Source: Limimaricola sp964022235
GTDB taxonomy: Bacteria > Pseudomonadota > Alphaproteobacteria > Rhodobacterales > Rhodobacteraceae
Length of the DNA: 64,000 nucleotides
Reading direction: 5' to 3'
NCBI RefSeq assembly: GCF_964022235.1
Contig: NZ_CAXHZL010000007.1
Location: 1-64,000 of the forward strand
Under the pieces are notes generated by a model. That model was not told the DNA's origin and made no database searches. It saw only the letters and a list, made by a program, of their open reading frames with translations. This document shows positions 1 through 9,223 of the stretch, one piece after another. Numbering within the stretch: the first letter of the stretch is position 1; each line of letters opens with the position of its first letter. The translations under genes were made by a program, and so were the position numbers.

Positions 1-123
1 GAAGATGGTCGAGCGGTGGCGGCGCAGCACCCGCGCCATCTCGTTCACGGACACTTTGGCATGGCGCCAACGCTCGATCTTGTGGCGCTCCTCGAGCGTC
101 AGCTGCGCGTAAACACGTCCCAT
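1..123 (-). pseudogene. IS30-family transposase, N-terminal fragment at window edge
   Basis: Read on the minus strand from an ATG at 123, the sequence encodes about 41 residues starting MGRVYAQLTLEERHKIE, with a helix-turn-helix (VNEMARVLRRHRSTI). This is the typical start of an IS30-family DDE transposase, in which this segment binds the terminal repeats. The reading frame runs off the left edge, so the catalytic part is not in the window and intactness cannot be judged. The IS end should lie between about 124 and 200, but I could not identify the inverted repeat. It is part of a cluster of mobile remnants that opens the window. Confidence 0.75.
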
Positions 124-313
124 ACTGGAAAACTCCTGCTTGATAGGGAATTGTTTTCAAACAAGAGTCGCAGTTGGAAGCAGCGCGCGCCGCTGCGAAA
201 GTAGATTCCTCGTAATATACATTATGTAATACCTTATGTTTTTGTGCATTTTACCGGTATGATTCAAGCCCGAGCTCTCGCGCTTAAACCCGTTTTCTAT
301 CGCCCTACCTACG

Positions 314-883
314 TTACACTGAAACGCAGCTCATTCCCTTGATCCCGCTGCGCGAGAGGTCCTCACGGATTGTTCTCAGCGCGGCGCGCTGGATCTGGCG
401 GATGCGTTCCGCCGAGATACCGTGCCTGTCGACCAGCGCAGCGAACTTCTCGCGGGTCATGTCGCCATTCAGGCGAGCTTGGACGATCTCGAGGTCGCGA
501 TCCTTGTAGTTGGCGCGCACGACCGAGGCGATACGGGACATGATCTCGCGCTGATCCAAGTTGGCTTCGACGGCTGACTGACCGCCCTCGGTTGCGAAGG
601 TACCGGAGTTCGCGACCGCGCGGTCGGCGGCTTCGCCGGGGAAAGTTGCCGTATGGGAGATCGCCAGGTCATTCACAAAGATCCGCGGCTCCATCCGCTT
701 GACCGCGTCGAGCTTGACGCGCAGCCGGTCGGCGATGGTTTGACGGTCGGCGTCGGTGATCGGCATGCGGCAGTTCTTGGCCTGGATCTCGGCGACCATG
801 CGGCGCATGTTCATGAACACGCGCTTGTCGGGCAGGTTGGTGCCGATCCGGACTGCCCCGTGGAAGTCCATCGCGTGCCGCAA
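314..883 (-). pseudogene. 5'-truncated sigma-32 (RpoH-like) sigma factor
   Basis: About 189 codons resembling the C-terminal two thirds of heat-shock sigma factors. There is a stretch like the end of region 2/start of region 3 (VRIGTNLPDKRVFMNMRRM), and near the C terminus a region 4 helix-turn-helix (GISAERIRQIQRAALRTI) that would contact the -35 element. The N-terminal core-binding and -10-reading region 2 is missing: the similarity stops near 870-885 and no ATG or ribosome site is present there. A sigma factor without region 2 should be inactive, so I treat this as a remnant. It lies beside a serine recombinase and 4 kb from a heat-shock gene island, suggesting that the island once carried its own sigma factor. 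Confidence 0.65.
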
Positions 884-1165
884 AGTATGGATGGACGTAT
901 CTGTCCGAATTTAGGGCAATATGCGGAACCTGTCCGGCTGAATGGCCGGCTCTACGAAGCCGCCAAAGAAGTGGCTGCGGCGTTCCTGTATGAGGGCGGT
1001 TAAACCCGCGCCATTCAGATCAAGAAAAGATGCTGACGGATTGGCTTCACATCCTAAGCTGCAATGTCTTCGATGTCCGCGGTCGCTTCCATGAGCAGGC
1101 TATCGATCGTATTCCCTAGACGTATTAAATTAGATGGGGGCGTTTGGCACCCCATGCGGAGGTCC

Positions 1166-2056
1166 ATGTCCCTTGTCGGCTACGCCCGCGTCTCGACCGA
1201 CCTACAGGATACGGCTGCGCAGCGCCGTGAACTGAAGGCGGCGGGCTGCACCGAGATCCGAGAGGAGTTCGCCTCGGGCACCATGCGTGCGCGGCCGGTG
1301 CTCGCGAAGCTCGTGGCGAGCCTAGGGCGCGGCGACGTGCTCGTCGTCGTGCGCATCGACCGCCTCGCCCGCTCGCTGTCGCACCTCCTTGAGGTCATCG
1401 AGACGCTGGAAGCCAAGGGCGCGCATGTCAGGTCCCTGGGCGATCCGATCGACACCACCTCGCCGCATGGCAAGTTCACGCTGCAGATCCTCGGAGCCAC
1501 GGCGGAGTTCGAGCGCGCCCTGATCCGCGAGCGGAACATGGCGGGCCTCGCTTCGGCGCGGGAGAAAGGCTGCGTCGGCGGCAATCCGGGGCTGCGCGAC
1601 CGCGACCCGGAGGCGATCGCCACGGTCTGCCGGGCGCGCAACCGCAGCTACTTCGACAAGCTCAACAAGGAAGCCCAGCAGTGGCTGCCCGCCGTCCGGC
1701 AGTTCCGGCCCCGGCTGCCCTGGGAAGACGTCGTGCGGATCGTCAACAGCCGCCATCCCGGGGCAAAACCTTGGACCGTCGAGCGGCTGCGCCGCGCCGC
1801 CGGGCGCTTCGTGAAGGACGGGCTGCTGGACAGGGCTGTGCTCGACCGCGCCCCGCCCGCGCAGAAGGACGACCGCATCCTCGCGATCGTTGTGGGCATC
1901 AAGAGCTCGGCGCCTGAGATGACGCTGAAGCAGATCGCCGCGCGGCTCGAGGCTATGCGGGAGCCGACCCCGCGGGGCCGGGCGAAATGGGCGACCTCAT
2001 CGGTGGCGCACCTGCTGGAGCAGGCGCAAAGGGCGGGGTTGCTTGAGAGCGACTGA
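1166..2056 (+). CDS. serine recombinase (resolvase/invertase family)
   Basis: A 296-residue site-specific recombinase. The N-terminal catalytic domain has the family pattern LVGYARVSTDLQD, with the nucleophilic serine at about residue 10, followed by DRLARS and the E-helix segment FTLQILGATAEFERALIRERN. This is the signature of Tn3-type resolvases and DNA invertases. The C-terminal ~150 residues are longer than in a small resolvase and include a second winged-helix-like part. The start at 1166 is preferred because GGAGG lies about five bases upstream; an ATG at 1154 is also in frame. Target sites were not identified. It sits between a truncated rpoH-like gene and an unrecognised gene pair and probably came with the mobile elements. 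Confidence 0.85.
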   Translation: MSLVGYARVSTDLQDTAAQRRELKAAGCTEIREEFASGTMRARPVLAKLVASLGRGDVLVVVRIDRLARSLSHLLEVIETLEAKGAHVRSLGDPIDTTSPHGKFTLQILGATAEFERALIRERNMAGLASAREKGCVGGNPGLRDRDPEAIATVCRARNRSYFDKLNKEAQQWLPAVRQFRPRLPWEDVVRIVNSRHPGAKPWTVERLRRAAGRFVKDGLLDRAVLDRAPPAQKDDRILAIVVGIKSSAPEMTLKQIAARLEAMREPTPRGRAKWATSSVAHLLEQAQRAGLLESD

Positions 2057-2229
2057 GGGCAAGGCAGGAGCCGAATCTCCCGTCTCAATCGGCGCGAAGC
2101 CTCGGCGCGTCGCATGCGTTCCGTCCGACAGGATCGCCGCGTCCATCGGCTCGTCCCGCGGCACTGGACTGATGCGCTACGGAGCGCGACCACTGGATGA
2201 CCTTGCCCGAGGGTGCGGCGCGCCGGGGA

Positions 2230-2874
2230 TCAGTCGGTCTCGCGTCTGGCTCCCGCACCTGCGCGGCTTTCCTCGGTGGCCAAGGCATAGGTGCGAAAGG
2301 CGAAGCTTTCCAAGATCCGAAAGGTTTCGGCGGTGACATGACGGTCGGGGGCGGTCGGGCCCCACCCGGGAGCCTGTGCCTCACGCGCGGACAAGGTGAC
2401 CGATCCAGTCCCCGCCACGATCATGGCCGCAGTGGCCCCGTTCAGCTTCGGCGCGCCCCTGTCGAAGACGAGCGAGACCCCATCCCATTCGAGGGCCAGG
2501 GCCACCCCGGCGGAGCGGGAGGCCGCAGCGGCGAAGGGGGCCAGAAGCAGCGGAACCGCCACCTCGCCCAGATTCAATGGCGCCCCCTCCTTCAGCTCAT
2601 CGGCCCGGTCGCAGATCAGCGCCCCCGCGATGATCGGGCACAGCGGGCCGCGCCGCGCCCGCCAGATCCCGTCCGATTGAAGCGGTGCGAGATCGGAATA
2701 GGGTTTTGCGTCATTCTGGCGGAGCAATTCGGCCAGAAGCCACGGGCCGGGAAAGCCGTTGTCGCTGAGCCAGCGCACGGCCTTGCCCGCCTCCTCGGCC
2801 AACCCCCAGCTCATGGCGCCACCCCGCGCCGCCTTGCGGGCGAGCGCCTCGATCTCGTTGAGCGAGCAAATCAC
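2230..2874 (-). CDS. DUF3726 family protein
   Basis: A 214-residue protein beginning (V)ICSLNEIEALARKAARG, which I recognise as the start of the DUF3726 family, whose function is unknown. The first half is helical (WGLAEEAGKAVRWL) and the rest is rich in alanine and glycine. No membrane segment or catalytic motif is evident. The GTG start at 2874 overlaps the stop of the upstream gene by four bases (GTGA), with GGAGGGG just before it, so the two genes are probably translationally coupled. The partner gene is disrupted by an IS3 element, so this gene may have lost its promoter. Confidence 0.7.
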   Translation of the reverse strand: MICSLNEIEALARKAARGGAMSWGLAEEAGKAVRWLSDNGFPGPWLLAELLRQNDAKPYSDLAPLQSDGIWRARRGPLCPIIAGALICDRADELKEGAPLNLGEVAVPLLLAPFAAAASRSAGVALALEWDGVSLVFDRGAPKLNGATAAMIVAGTGSVTLSAREAQAPGWGPTAPDRHVTAETFRILESFAFRTYALATEESRAGAGARRETD

Positions 2875-3941
2875 AACAGCCCCTCCGGAAGATCTGGATA
2901 GGTCCAGCCCGCGAACTCGATCTCGGCAAGCTCGTGCGGGAACGGCGCATTGCGGAACATGTTGATCCGCACCCAGCGGTCGGAGCGCGGGTCGAAATGG
3001 CACGCGCCGAAGAAGGACAGCTTCGCCCGCAGGAGATCGATAGGCAGGACGTCGGCGCCGACCGTGTTATCGCGGATCTCAGCATAGGGATGACGGGCCG
3101 AGATCTGCACCCGCCGCAGGATGTAGCGGTGCTCCGGGCGGCGCAGCAGGAAATCCGCGACGCGGGTGTCCGCATCCTCACCCTTGAGCGCCTCGAACAG
3201 CAGAGCCGCATCGCGACCGGGTGCAAGGGGCTGCTCGTAGGCCGCGACGGGCTCCAGATGCCGTTCGCCGAGCCGCGGCTCGAGTTTCTCAGCCGAGACA
3301 TACCATGCGCGGGCTTGAGCTTCGGGGCTGTCCCAATCGATCCCGAGCGCCCAAGCATAGTCGCTCTTGAGAATATCGCGCAGGCGCGCCACGGTCATGC
3401 CGCCTTCGATGCGGAAACCAGCGTTCTCATCCGCGCTCATCCGCATCGGCAGATCGTCGACCAGCGCGCCATAGGGCTCCATCATTAGCGCAACGAGGAG
3501 CTCCTGCCCCTTGAGGCTCAGCGAGGTCTCGGCCCAACGATAGAGGCGATCCCACGGCTGTGCCGCGTCGAGCGCGCCCGCCTCGATGTGCGCCGCAAGG
3601 CGGTCGAGGTCGGATTTCAGCCCGGCGATCTTGTCGCACTGGATCGGATGCTCGGAATGCCAGTCGTCGACGTTGCGGCGTCCGCGCCGCAGCATGATGC
3701 GGAACGCCTGCGCCTCGGCGGCGGTGATCGCTGGCAGCGCCCGGACCCGCGCCAGCGCGATCTCACATGTTTCGATCCAGTTGTTGAGCAGGATGGGGTG
3801 GTTGAGCAGGAACGGCGCCATGCCCAGCCCGGTGGAATTGCCGATGCCGAAGGCGCGGCGCGCCCCGGGTTCGAGCTTTACCGCCCGGCCCGGCGCGCGG
3901 GCTTCGGCCATGTGGGCTGCTGCTGGTCCCATGGACAGCAA
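2871..3941 (-). pseudogene. unrecognised conserved-type protein, 5' end removed by IS3 insertion
   Basis: About 340 codons of a soluble protein that I cannot assign. Recognisable stretches are FGIGNSTGLGMAPFLLNHP near the new N terminus, an arginine-rich HRYILRRVQISARHPYAEIRD and a C-terminal WVRINMFRNAPFPHE. Its coupling to a DUF3726 gene suggests the two act together. The reading frame continues upstream directly into the end of the degenerate IS3 element (junction about 3910-3945), and the first ~12 codons appear IS-derived. The natural N terminus is therefore missing and the protein is probably not made in native form. Base composition matches the surrounding high-GC DNA. Confidence 0.6.
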
Positions 3942-3942
3942 G

Positions 3943-4791
3943 TTAAGGTAGCATTGCGCGGGCCTCGAACTCCATCGGGCTGATGCAGCCCAGCTTCGAG
4001 TTGTAGAAGCGCTCGATGTAATCGAAGACGTCGCTGCGCGCGGCGTCTTGGGTGCGGTAGACCTTGCGGGCGGTGCGCTCGGTCTTCAGCAAGGAAAAGA
4101 AGCTCTTCCATCGTGGAATTATCCCAGACATTGCCGGCCCGGCTCATCAAGCAGGTGATGCCGCGATCGGCCAGAAGCCTCTGGAACTGGTCGCTCGCAT
4201 ACTGGCTGCCCTGATCCGAATGATGCAGCAGAGCGTCTGCCTTGCCGCGCCGCCAGACGGCCATCATCAGTACGTCCATGACGAGCGAGGCATCGCGCTC
4301 CGCCTTCATCGACCAGCCCACGATGCGTCGTGAGAACAGGTCGAGGACGGCGGCGACGTAGAGCCAGCCCTCGGCTGTCCAGACATAGGTGAAGTCGGCC
4401 AGCCACTTCTGGTTCGGTCCGTCCGCGCGGAAGTCTCGGGCTAGAAGGTTTTCGGCGATGACGGAGCGCGCCCCTTGGTCCTTCGACAAGCCGCGTCGTC
4501 GGGACCGTGCTCACTGGCCAGTGCGCTTCATCAGACGCTCGATCCGATGCAGGCCGCAGGGCAGTCCTTCCTCGAGCGCGTCCTGCCAGACGCGCCGGGC
4601 GCGCGTCGGGTCCGATCGCTGGCTTGAAAGCTCAGACGCATGACCTCGCTCAGCTTCTCGTCATAGATGGACCGGGCACTGGCGGGCCGGTTCAATCAGG
4701 CATGAAAGCCTGAGCGCGATACCCGCAAAGCGGCGCAGATCCAGCTCACGGGCCAGACATGCCGGTGCTTGGCGACGAAAGCGAACTTCAT
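3943..4791 (-). pseudogene. IS3-family transposase OrfB, frameshifted
   Basis: The conserved integrase core is visible: NQKWLADFTYVWT carries the first catalytic aspartate, LLHHSDQGSQYAS the second, and VWDNSTMEE the catalytic glutamate. The N-terminal part (FAFVAKHRHVWPVSWIC) is separated from the core by an in-frame TGA at 4698-4696 where homologues have tryptophan. After the glutamate, the C-terminal part (LLKTERTARKVYRTQDAARSD) continues in a different frame from about 4100. With a nonsense codon and a frameshift, no active transposase can be made. Confidence 0.85.
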
Positions 4792-5109
4792 GTCGTATCC
4801 CGCGCGAAGAGCGCGGTCGCCTTCGTCGGAGAAACGGTCCCCCGGACCGTTTCCTGCTCCTCCTCAGTTTAACATGTCACGCTCCGCCTTGAGACGGGCG
4901 ACCTCCTTGCGCAAGGCCGCGATCTAGGCCTGCTTTTGGCTGACCCGCCCGTGGCCGGGGAGTGCTCCAAGCGGAGTGTCTCCCACCTCGCGCATCCGTC
5001 GGCGCAGCACGCTCTCGGACAGCTCCAGATCCCGGCATGCCTACACCGGCTCCGCCACCGGCTTCACAGCCTCAGGCTTGAACTCGCGGCTGAACGTTCG
5101 TCTCTTCAT
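4790..5109 (-). pseudogene. IS3-family transposase OrfA, nonsense-mutated
   Basis: Starts MKRRTFSREFKPEAVK, the standard beginning of the IS3-family OrfA DNA-binding protein, and ends with a leucine-zipper-like stretch (IAALRKEVARLKAERDMLN). Two TAG codons (5043-5041 and 4926-4924) interrupt it. The usual programmed -1 frameshift to OrfB cannot work because OrfA ends early. It is the upstream half of the same dead IS3 copy. Confidence 0.8.
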
Positions 5110-5264
5110 CTGAGGTCTCCAATTTCATGGTCACGATCTTATCGTCGTGCCCACGGGACCGGCAGCATCTCAGCCTTATTGACTACTCACGGCTGCTGCT
5201 TATGAGTTTGCATCATGCAGTTGGGCAAGGCGTTGATAATCTGAGCTACCCAAGATTGTGTCTT

Positions 5265-6182
5265 TCAAAGCCGGCTGGTCCCATCTCGGAGCTCGTGCCG
5301 GACATTCTCTTTCCAATGCTTCGCCAAGGACTTCATTTCGGCGTCAACCTTCTTTGGCAACTGGATCGAGAGCCGGACATATTGGTCGCCAGCCGGCCGC
5401 TTCGCACAGCGGATGCCCTTTCCCTTGAGCCGCACGCGCTGACCCGACGAAGCGCCTTCCGGCAGCTTCATCGAGACCGGTCCCCAGATCGTCGGGACCT
5501 CCACCCGGGCACCGAGCACCGCTTCGTCGAAAGTGATGGGCAGCTCGATCTCGATATCATCGCCATCGCGGGAGTACAGCGGGTGCGGCCGGATCCGCGT
5601 TTCCACGTTGGCATCGCCCGAAGGCCCACCATGGAGGCCCGGCGCGCCCTTGCCCTTCAGGCGGAGCACCTGCCCGTCGCGCAAGCCGGCCGGTATCCGC
5701 AGTTCGATCGCATGTCCGTTCGGCAGGGTGACGTCTTGGATCGTGCCGCAAGCGGCATCGAGGAAATCGACCTCGATGCTGTAGCGCAGATCCGCGCCCG
5801 GCGCGCCAAAAGGTGCTGAGCGACGACCGCGCCCGCCGAATAGGTCCGCGAAGATGTCGGAGACATCTTCGAAGCCTCCGAAGGGCGTGTCGCTCTGACC
5901 AGTGGCACCTGCCGAGGCACCGGCATAGCTCCGGCGGGGGTCGGGGCGCGGCCGTTCCTGACCGTTGGCTTCGATCTCGCCTGCATCGAAACGGCGGCGC
6001 TTTTCCGGGTCGCCGAGAATGTCATAGGCCGCGCCTACGCGCTGGAACTCGCCCTGCGTGATGGCGTCGCCTCGCGACAGATCCGGATGCAGCTTCTTTG
6101 CGAGCCGGCGATAGGCCTTCTTGATTTCGACTTGCGTGGCGTCGCGGTCGACGCCGAGAATGTCATAGGGATCGTGTGTCAT
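5265..6182 (-). CDS. cbpA: CbpA/DnaJ-type J-domain co-chaperone
   Basis: A 305-residue cytoplasmic co-chaperone that stimulates the ATPase of DnaK and delivers unfolded clients. Residues 5-65 form the J domain with the essential HPD tripeptide at 32-34. A Gly/Phe-rich linker follows (GGFEDVSDIFADLFGG), then the two beta-barrel client-binding domains (for example IPAGLRDGQVLRLKGKG). The cysteine-rich zinc domain of classical DnaJ is absent, which makes it the CbpA (class B) type. It is the last gene of a seven-gene minus-strand run and lies 40 bases after htpX. No dnaK is in the window, so it presumably works with the chromosomal DnaK. Confidence 0.9.
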   Translation of the reverse strand: MTHDPYDILGVDRDATQVEIKKAYRRLAKKLHPDLSRGDAITQGEFQRVGAAYDILGDPEKRRRFDAGEIEANGQERPRPDPRRSYAGASAGATGQSDTPFGGFEDVSDIFADLFGGRGRRSAPFGAPGADLRYSIEVDFLDAACGTIQDVTLPNGHAIELRIPAGLRDGQVLRLKGKGAPGLHGGPSGDANVETRIRPHPLYSRDGDDIEIELPITFDEAVLGARVEVPTIWGPVSMKLPEGASSGQRVRLKGKGIRCAKRPAGDQYVRLSIQLPKKVDAEMKSLAKHWKENVRHELRDGTSRL

Positions 6183-6222
6183 GCATTAGAGCTCCGCACG
6201 GCCGAACAGACTGAACACCTCG

Positions 6223-7143
6223 TCAAAGCCGAGCACGTCGTCCTCCGCCTTGGTGGACCGATGCGCCACGGTCGCGTGCGCGCAGCGCCGCGATCCGCGC
6301 GTCCAGCGGCGGGTGACTGGCGAAGAGCGCCTGCACGCGGCCCGCGTCGAAGGCCATGGCACGCATCTCGTCGGGTAACGGCGGGGCGTGCCGCAAGTGC
6401 CGCAACCGCTCCAGTGCGGCGATCATGTTTTGGCGCCCTGCCAGCGCCGCCCCGCCCGCATCGGCGCGGAACTCGCGCCAGCGCGAGAACCACATGACGA
6501 TCGCCGTCGCCAACACGCCAAGCAGCATCTCGGCCACCAGCGAGACGATCCAGTAGCCCGGCCCATGGCCGCGTTCGACCCGCAGCACGAGTCGGTCGAC
6601 CAGGAACCCCGCCAGCCGCGACAGGAACACTACGAAGGTATTCACCACGCCCTGGATCAGCGCCAGCGTCACCATATCGCCATTCGCGGCATGGGCGACC
6701 TCGTGGCCGAGCACGGCCTCCACCTCGTCCCGCCGCATATGGGCGAGCAGGCCGGTGCTGACCGCGATCAACGCCGCGTCGCGCCGCCAGCCGGTGGCGA
6801 AGGCATTGGGCGAGGGATGGTCGAAGATTCCGACCTCGGGCCTGCCAATCCCGGCGCGCCGCGCCTGATCCCGCACGGTTTCGACCAGCCAACGCTCCGC
6901 TGCGTTGCGCGGCACCTCGATCACCCGCACCCGCATCGCGGCCTTGGCCATCGGCTTGGACAGGATAAGCGAGAGCAGCGCGCCGCCGAAGCCGATCACC
7001 GCGGCGAATATCAGCAGCGCTGTCAGGTTTAGATCAACGCCGTTCGCCGCGAGCAGCCCTTCGATTCCCAGCACCCGAAACGCCAAGGACAGCACGAGGA
7101 GCACCGCGAGGTTCGTGCCGAGAAGCAACACCAGCCGCAGCAT
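6223..7143 (-). CDS. htpX: HtpX-type membrane zinc metalloprotease (M48)
   Basis: A 306-residue inner-membrane protease of family M48 that degrades misfolded membrane proteins. Two N-terminal hydrophobic segments (about residues 1-25 and 40-62) are followed by the zinc site HEVAH at 147-151 and the third ligand in WREFRAD (E224), with further hydrophobic helices at about 160-185 and 200-220. All catalytic residues are present. The end (after HPPLDARIAALRARD) differs from other HtpX proteins and may reflect a late frameshift. It starts three bases after the grpE stop, so the two are probably co-translated in the chaperone operon. Confidence 0.88.
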   Translation of the reverse strand: MLRLVLLLGTNLAVLLVLSLAFRVLGIEGLLAANGVDLNLTALLIFAAVIGFGGALLSLILSKPMAKAAMRVRVIEVPRNAAERWLVETVRDQARRAGIGRPEVGIFDHPSPNAFATGWRRDAALIAVSTGLLAHMRRDEVEAVLGHEVAHAANGDMVTLALIQGVVNTFVVFLSRLAGFLVDRLVLRVERGHGPGYWIVSLVAEMLLGVLATAIVMWFSRWREFRADAGGAALAGRQNMIAALERLRHLRHAPPLPDEMRAMAFDAGRVQALFASHPPLDARIAALRARDRGASVHQGGGRRARL

Positions 7144-7146
7144 ATC

Positions 7147-7725
7147 TCAGCCTTCCTGCGGCTCGGGCGCGGCGCTGACCGTCACCCGGGCGGGGCGGAT
7201 CAGTCGCCGACCAATGGCATAGCCCGGGCGGTGCAGCACGAGCACCCGACCCGACCCGACGTCCTCCCTGACCTGCGTGTCGATCGCCTCATGATGGGCC
7301 GGGTCGAAGGCGGCGTCATTGGGCGCGATGATCCGCACGTCGAGCGCCTTCATGGCGGTGTCGAAGCAACTCCGGATCCGCTCCAGTGTCTCGAGATGCT
7401 GGGCGACACGCTTGTCGTTCGCATTCGGTCCCGACCGGGCCGCCTCAATGCCGAACGCCAAGGCGTCGAAGCCGGGCGCCAGCGCTTCAATGGCAAGCGC
7501 GATGCCGTGGTCACGCCCCTCGACGCGGGCCAACTCGGCGCGCTTGCGAGCGTTCTCGGCCTCGGCCAGCGCCCGCTTCCAGCGATCGGTCAGCTTGGCG
7601 ATCCTTGCCTCATGCGTCACGTGGCCATCGCCGCCATCGCCGACCTGCGGCTGCGATGCGATCGCAGTCTCGGGGTCGAGCGGGTCGCTCTCGAATTTGT
7701 TCTTCCTGTCTTCGAAATCTTCCAT
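7147..7725 (-). CDS. grpE: GrpE nucleotide-exchange factor
   Basis: A 192-residue cytoplasmic protein of the GrpE family, which releases ADP from DnaK and resets its cycle. The first ~35 residues are disordered, followed by a long charged helix (RIAKLTDRWKRALAEAENARKRAELAR) that forms the dimer stalk, and a C-terminal beta domain with the usual ending pattern (VLVLHRPGYAIGRRLIRPARVTVS). It is a second, accessory grpE if the chromosome has its own. Gene order degP-grpE-htpX with gaps of 27 and 3 bases shows that it belongs to the stress operon. Confidence 0.9.
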   Translation of the reverse strand: MEDFEDRKNKFESDPLDPETAIASQPQVGDGGDGHVTHEARIAKLTDRWKRALAEAENARKRAELARVEGRDHGIALAIEALAPGFDALAFGIEAARSGPNANDKRVAQHLETLERIRSCFDTAMKALDVRIIAPNDAAFDPAHHEAIDTQVREDVGSGRVLVLHRPGYAIGRRLIRPARVTVSAAPEPQEG

Positions 7726-7752
7726 CTCCTACCTCCTTTCCATCGCTGCGCT

Positions 7753-9162
7753 TCAGCGCATCACCAGAAAGATCCGGGCCGAGCCCCGCTGAACCGTCAG
7801 TGCGAGCGCGCCGTCGACCCCTGCCAGTTGCCGGCGCAGGTCGGCGAGCGATCCGACCGGCGCACGGTTCACCGCGAGGATCACGTCGCCCGCCATCAGT
7901 CCTGACCGCGCTGCGCGGCTGCCCGGATCGATCCGTGCCACCAGGACGCCCGGTTCACCCCCAAACATCGGATCACCCGGCTCCAGATCACGCAGCTCCG
8001 CACCCGACAGCCGATCCATCGCCCGATCATCCGTGAGCGAGGCGACCAGCCCGCTCTCGCGCAGTTCGGCCTTGAGCGTCACGACATCGCCGTCGCGGAT
8101 CACCTCCAACTCGACCTCACTGCCGATCCTTTTCAGGCCGATTTGGCTGCGCAGGTCCGCAGAGCCCGCAACCGGGCGGCCGTCGACCGAGATGATCAAG
8201 TCGCCGGGCTCGAGTCCTGCCTCTTCGGCGGCGCTGCCTGGCTCCACCTGCGTCACCACTGCGCCGAGGGCGGACTCAATCCCCAGCGCTTCGGCGAGGT
8301 CCGGGGTGAAGTCCTGAATCATGACGCCAAGCTGGCCGCGCCGCACCTCGCCGAACTCGACAAGCTGATCCATCACCGCCGACGCCATGTCGGCCGGAAC
8401 GGCGAAGCCGATGCCGACATTACCGCCCGAGGGCGCGATGATCGCGGTGTTGATGCCAACGAGCCGCCCGTCGAGCGTCACCAGAGCGCCGCCCGAGTTG
8501 CCCGGGTTGATCGAGGCATCGGTCTGGATGAAGTCCTCGTAGACGTCGACGTTGAGACCGCTGCGCCCGAGCGCGCTGACGATGCCCGAGGTAACGGTCT
8601 GGCCCAGCCCGAACGGGTTGCCGATGGCGAGCACGTAGTCCCCGACCTCCAGCCGGTCGCTGTCGCCCAGTTCCAGCTCGGCGATGTCCTCGGCTTCGAT
8701 CTGCAAAAGCGCGATGTCGGTGCCGGGATCGCTGCCGACCAGCTCCGCCTCGAAGCGGCGGCGGTCCTTCAGCGTCACCACGATCCTGTCGCCCTCCGCG
8801 ACCACATGATGGTTGGTGAGCACGTAGCCTTCCTCGGCATCGACGATGACGCCCGAGCCTGCGCTCATCTGCTGGCGTGGCGAGGGCTGGGGCATCGGGG
8901 GCAGGTCGAAGTAGCGCCGGAAGAAAGGATCGGCGAAGAGCGGGTTGCTCTCCACGTCCTGTCGCGTCTCGACCGAGATGTTGACGACGGCGGGCGTCAC
9001 CTCGGCCAGAAGCGGCGCGAGGGTTGGCAGGCCGTCGTCGTTCAGGAACAGCGGGCGGTCGGGCGTCTGAGCCGCTATGGGGTGGGCAGCCAGCAGCACC
9101 ACGCAGAGCGCCGCCAGAAAGCGGCGCAGGTCGAGAAATCGGTTAGGCACAGGACCGGGCAT
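7753..9162 (-). CDS. degP: Deg/HtrA periplasmic serine protease (DegP/DegQ type)
   Basis: A 469-residue exported protease-chaperone that degrades misfolded envelope proteins. Residues 1-31 form a signal peptide ending at about IAA|QTP. The catalytic triad is complete: H119 in TNHHV, D149 in GTDIALL and S223 in GNSGGAL. Two PDZ domains follow (about 255-345 and 375-465), with LGVMIQDFTPDLAEALG opening the first. The ATG at 9162 is chosen because a strong GGAGGAG lies just upstream and the signal peptide starts there; an upstream ATG has neither. It lies 61 bases after an hsp20 gene in the same operon. DegP is also part of known transmissible stress-tolerance loci. Confidence 0.93.
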   Translation of the reverse strand: MPGPVPNRFLDLRRFLAALCVVLLAAHPIAAQTPDRPLFLNDDGLPTLAPLLAEVTPAVVNISVETRQDVESNPLFADPFFRRYFDLPPMPQPSPRQQMSAGSGVIVDAEEGYVLTNHHVVAEGDRIVVTLKDRRRFEAELVGSDPGTDIALLQIEAEDIAELELGDSDRLEVGDYVLAIGNPFGLGQTVTSGIVSALGRSGLNVDVYEDFIQTDASINPGNSGGALVTLDGRLVGINTAIIAPSGGNVGIGFAVPADMASAVMDQLVEFGEVRRGQLGVMIQDFTPDLAEALGIESALGAVVTQVEPGSAAEEAGLEPGDLIISVDGRPVAGSADLRSQIGLKRIGSEVELEVIRDGDVVTLKAELRESGLVASLTDDRAMDRLSGAELRDLEPGDPMFGGEPGVLVARIDPGSRAARSGLMAGDVILAVNRAPVGSLADLRRQLAGVDGALALTVQRGSARIFLVMR

Positions 9163-9223
9163 CGTCTCCTCCTTGACTGATGTAGCATCGGGCGACCGGT
9201 CGCCGCCGGCCGCCCGGGTGGGC

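Larger units (their letters stand above)
3925..5130 (-). mobile_element. degenerate IS3-family insertion sequence
   Basis: The element carries orfA (start about 5109) and orfB (start about 4791), both on the minus strand, in normal IS3 order. Both reading frames are broken: orfA has TAG codons at 5041-5043 and 4924-4926, and orfB has a TGA at 4696-4698, a frameshift near 4100 and a small deletion in the normally conserved C-terminal FYN...SPMEFE block. The element is therefore dead. Its outer limits are estimates because I could not match convincing terminal inverted repeats. On the 3954 side it has removed the 5' end of a chromosomal gene. Confidence 0.8.

Noticed and set aside
653..1003. 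Plus-strand frame overlapping the rpoH fragment
   Set aside because: The sigma region 4 pattern lies on the opposite strand; this frame has no family similarity or ribosome site.
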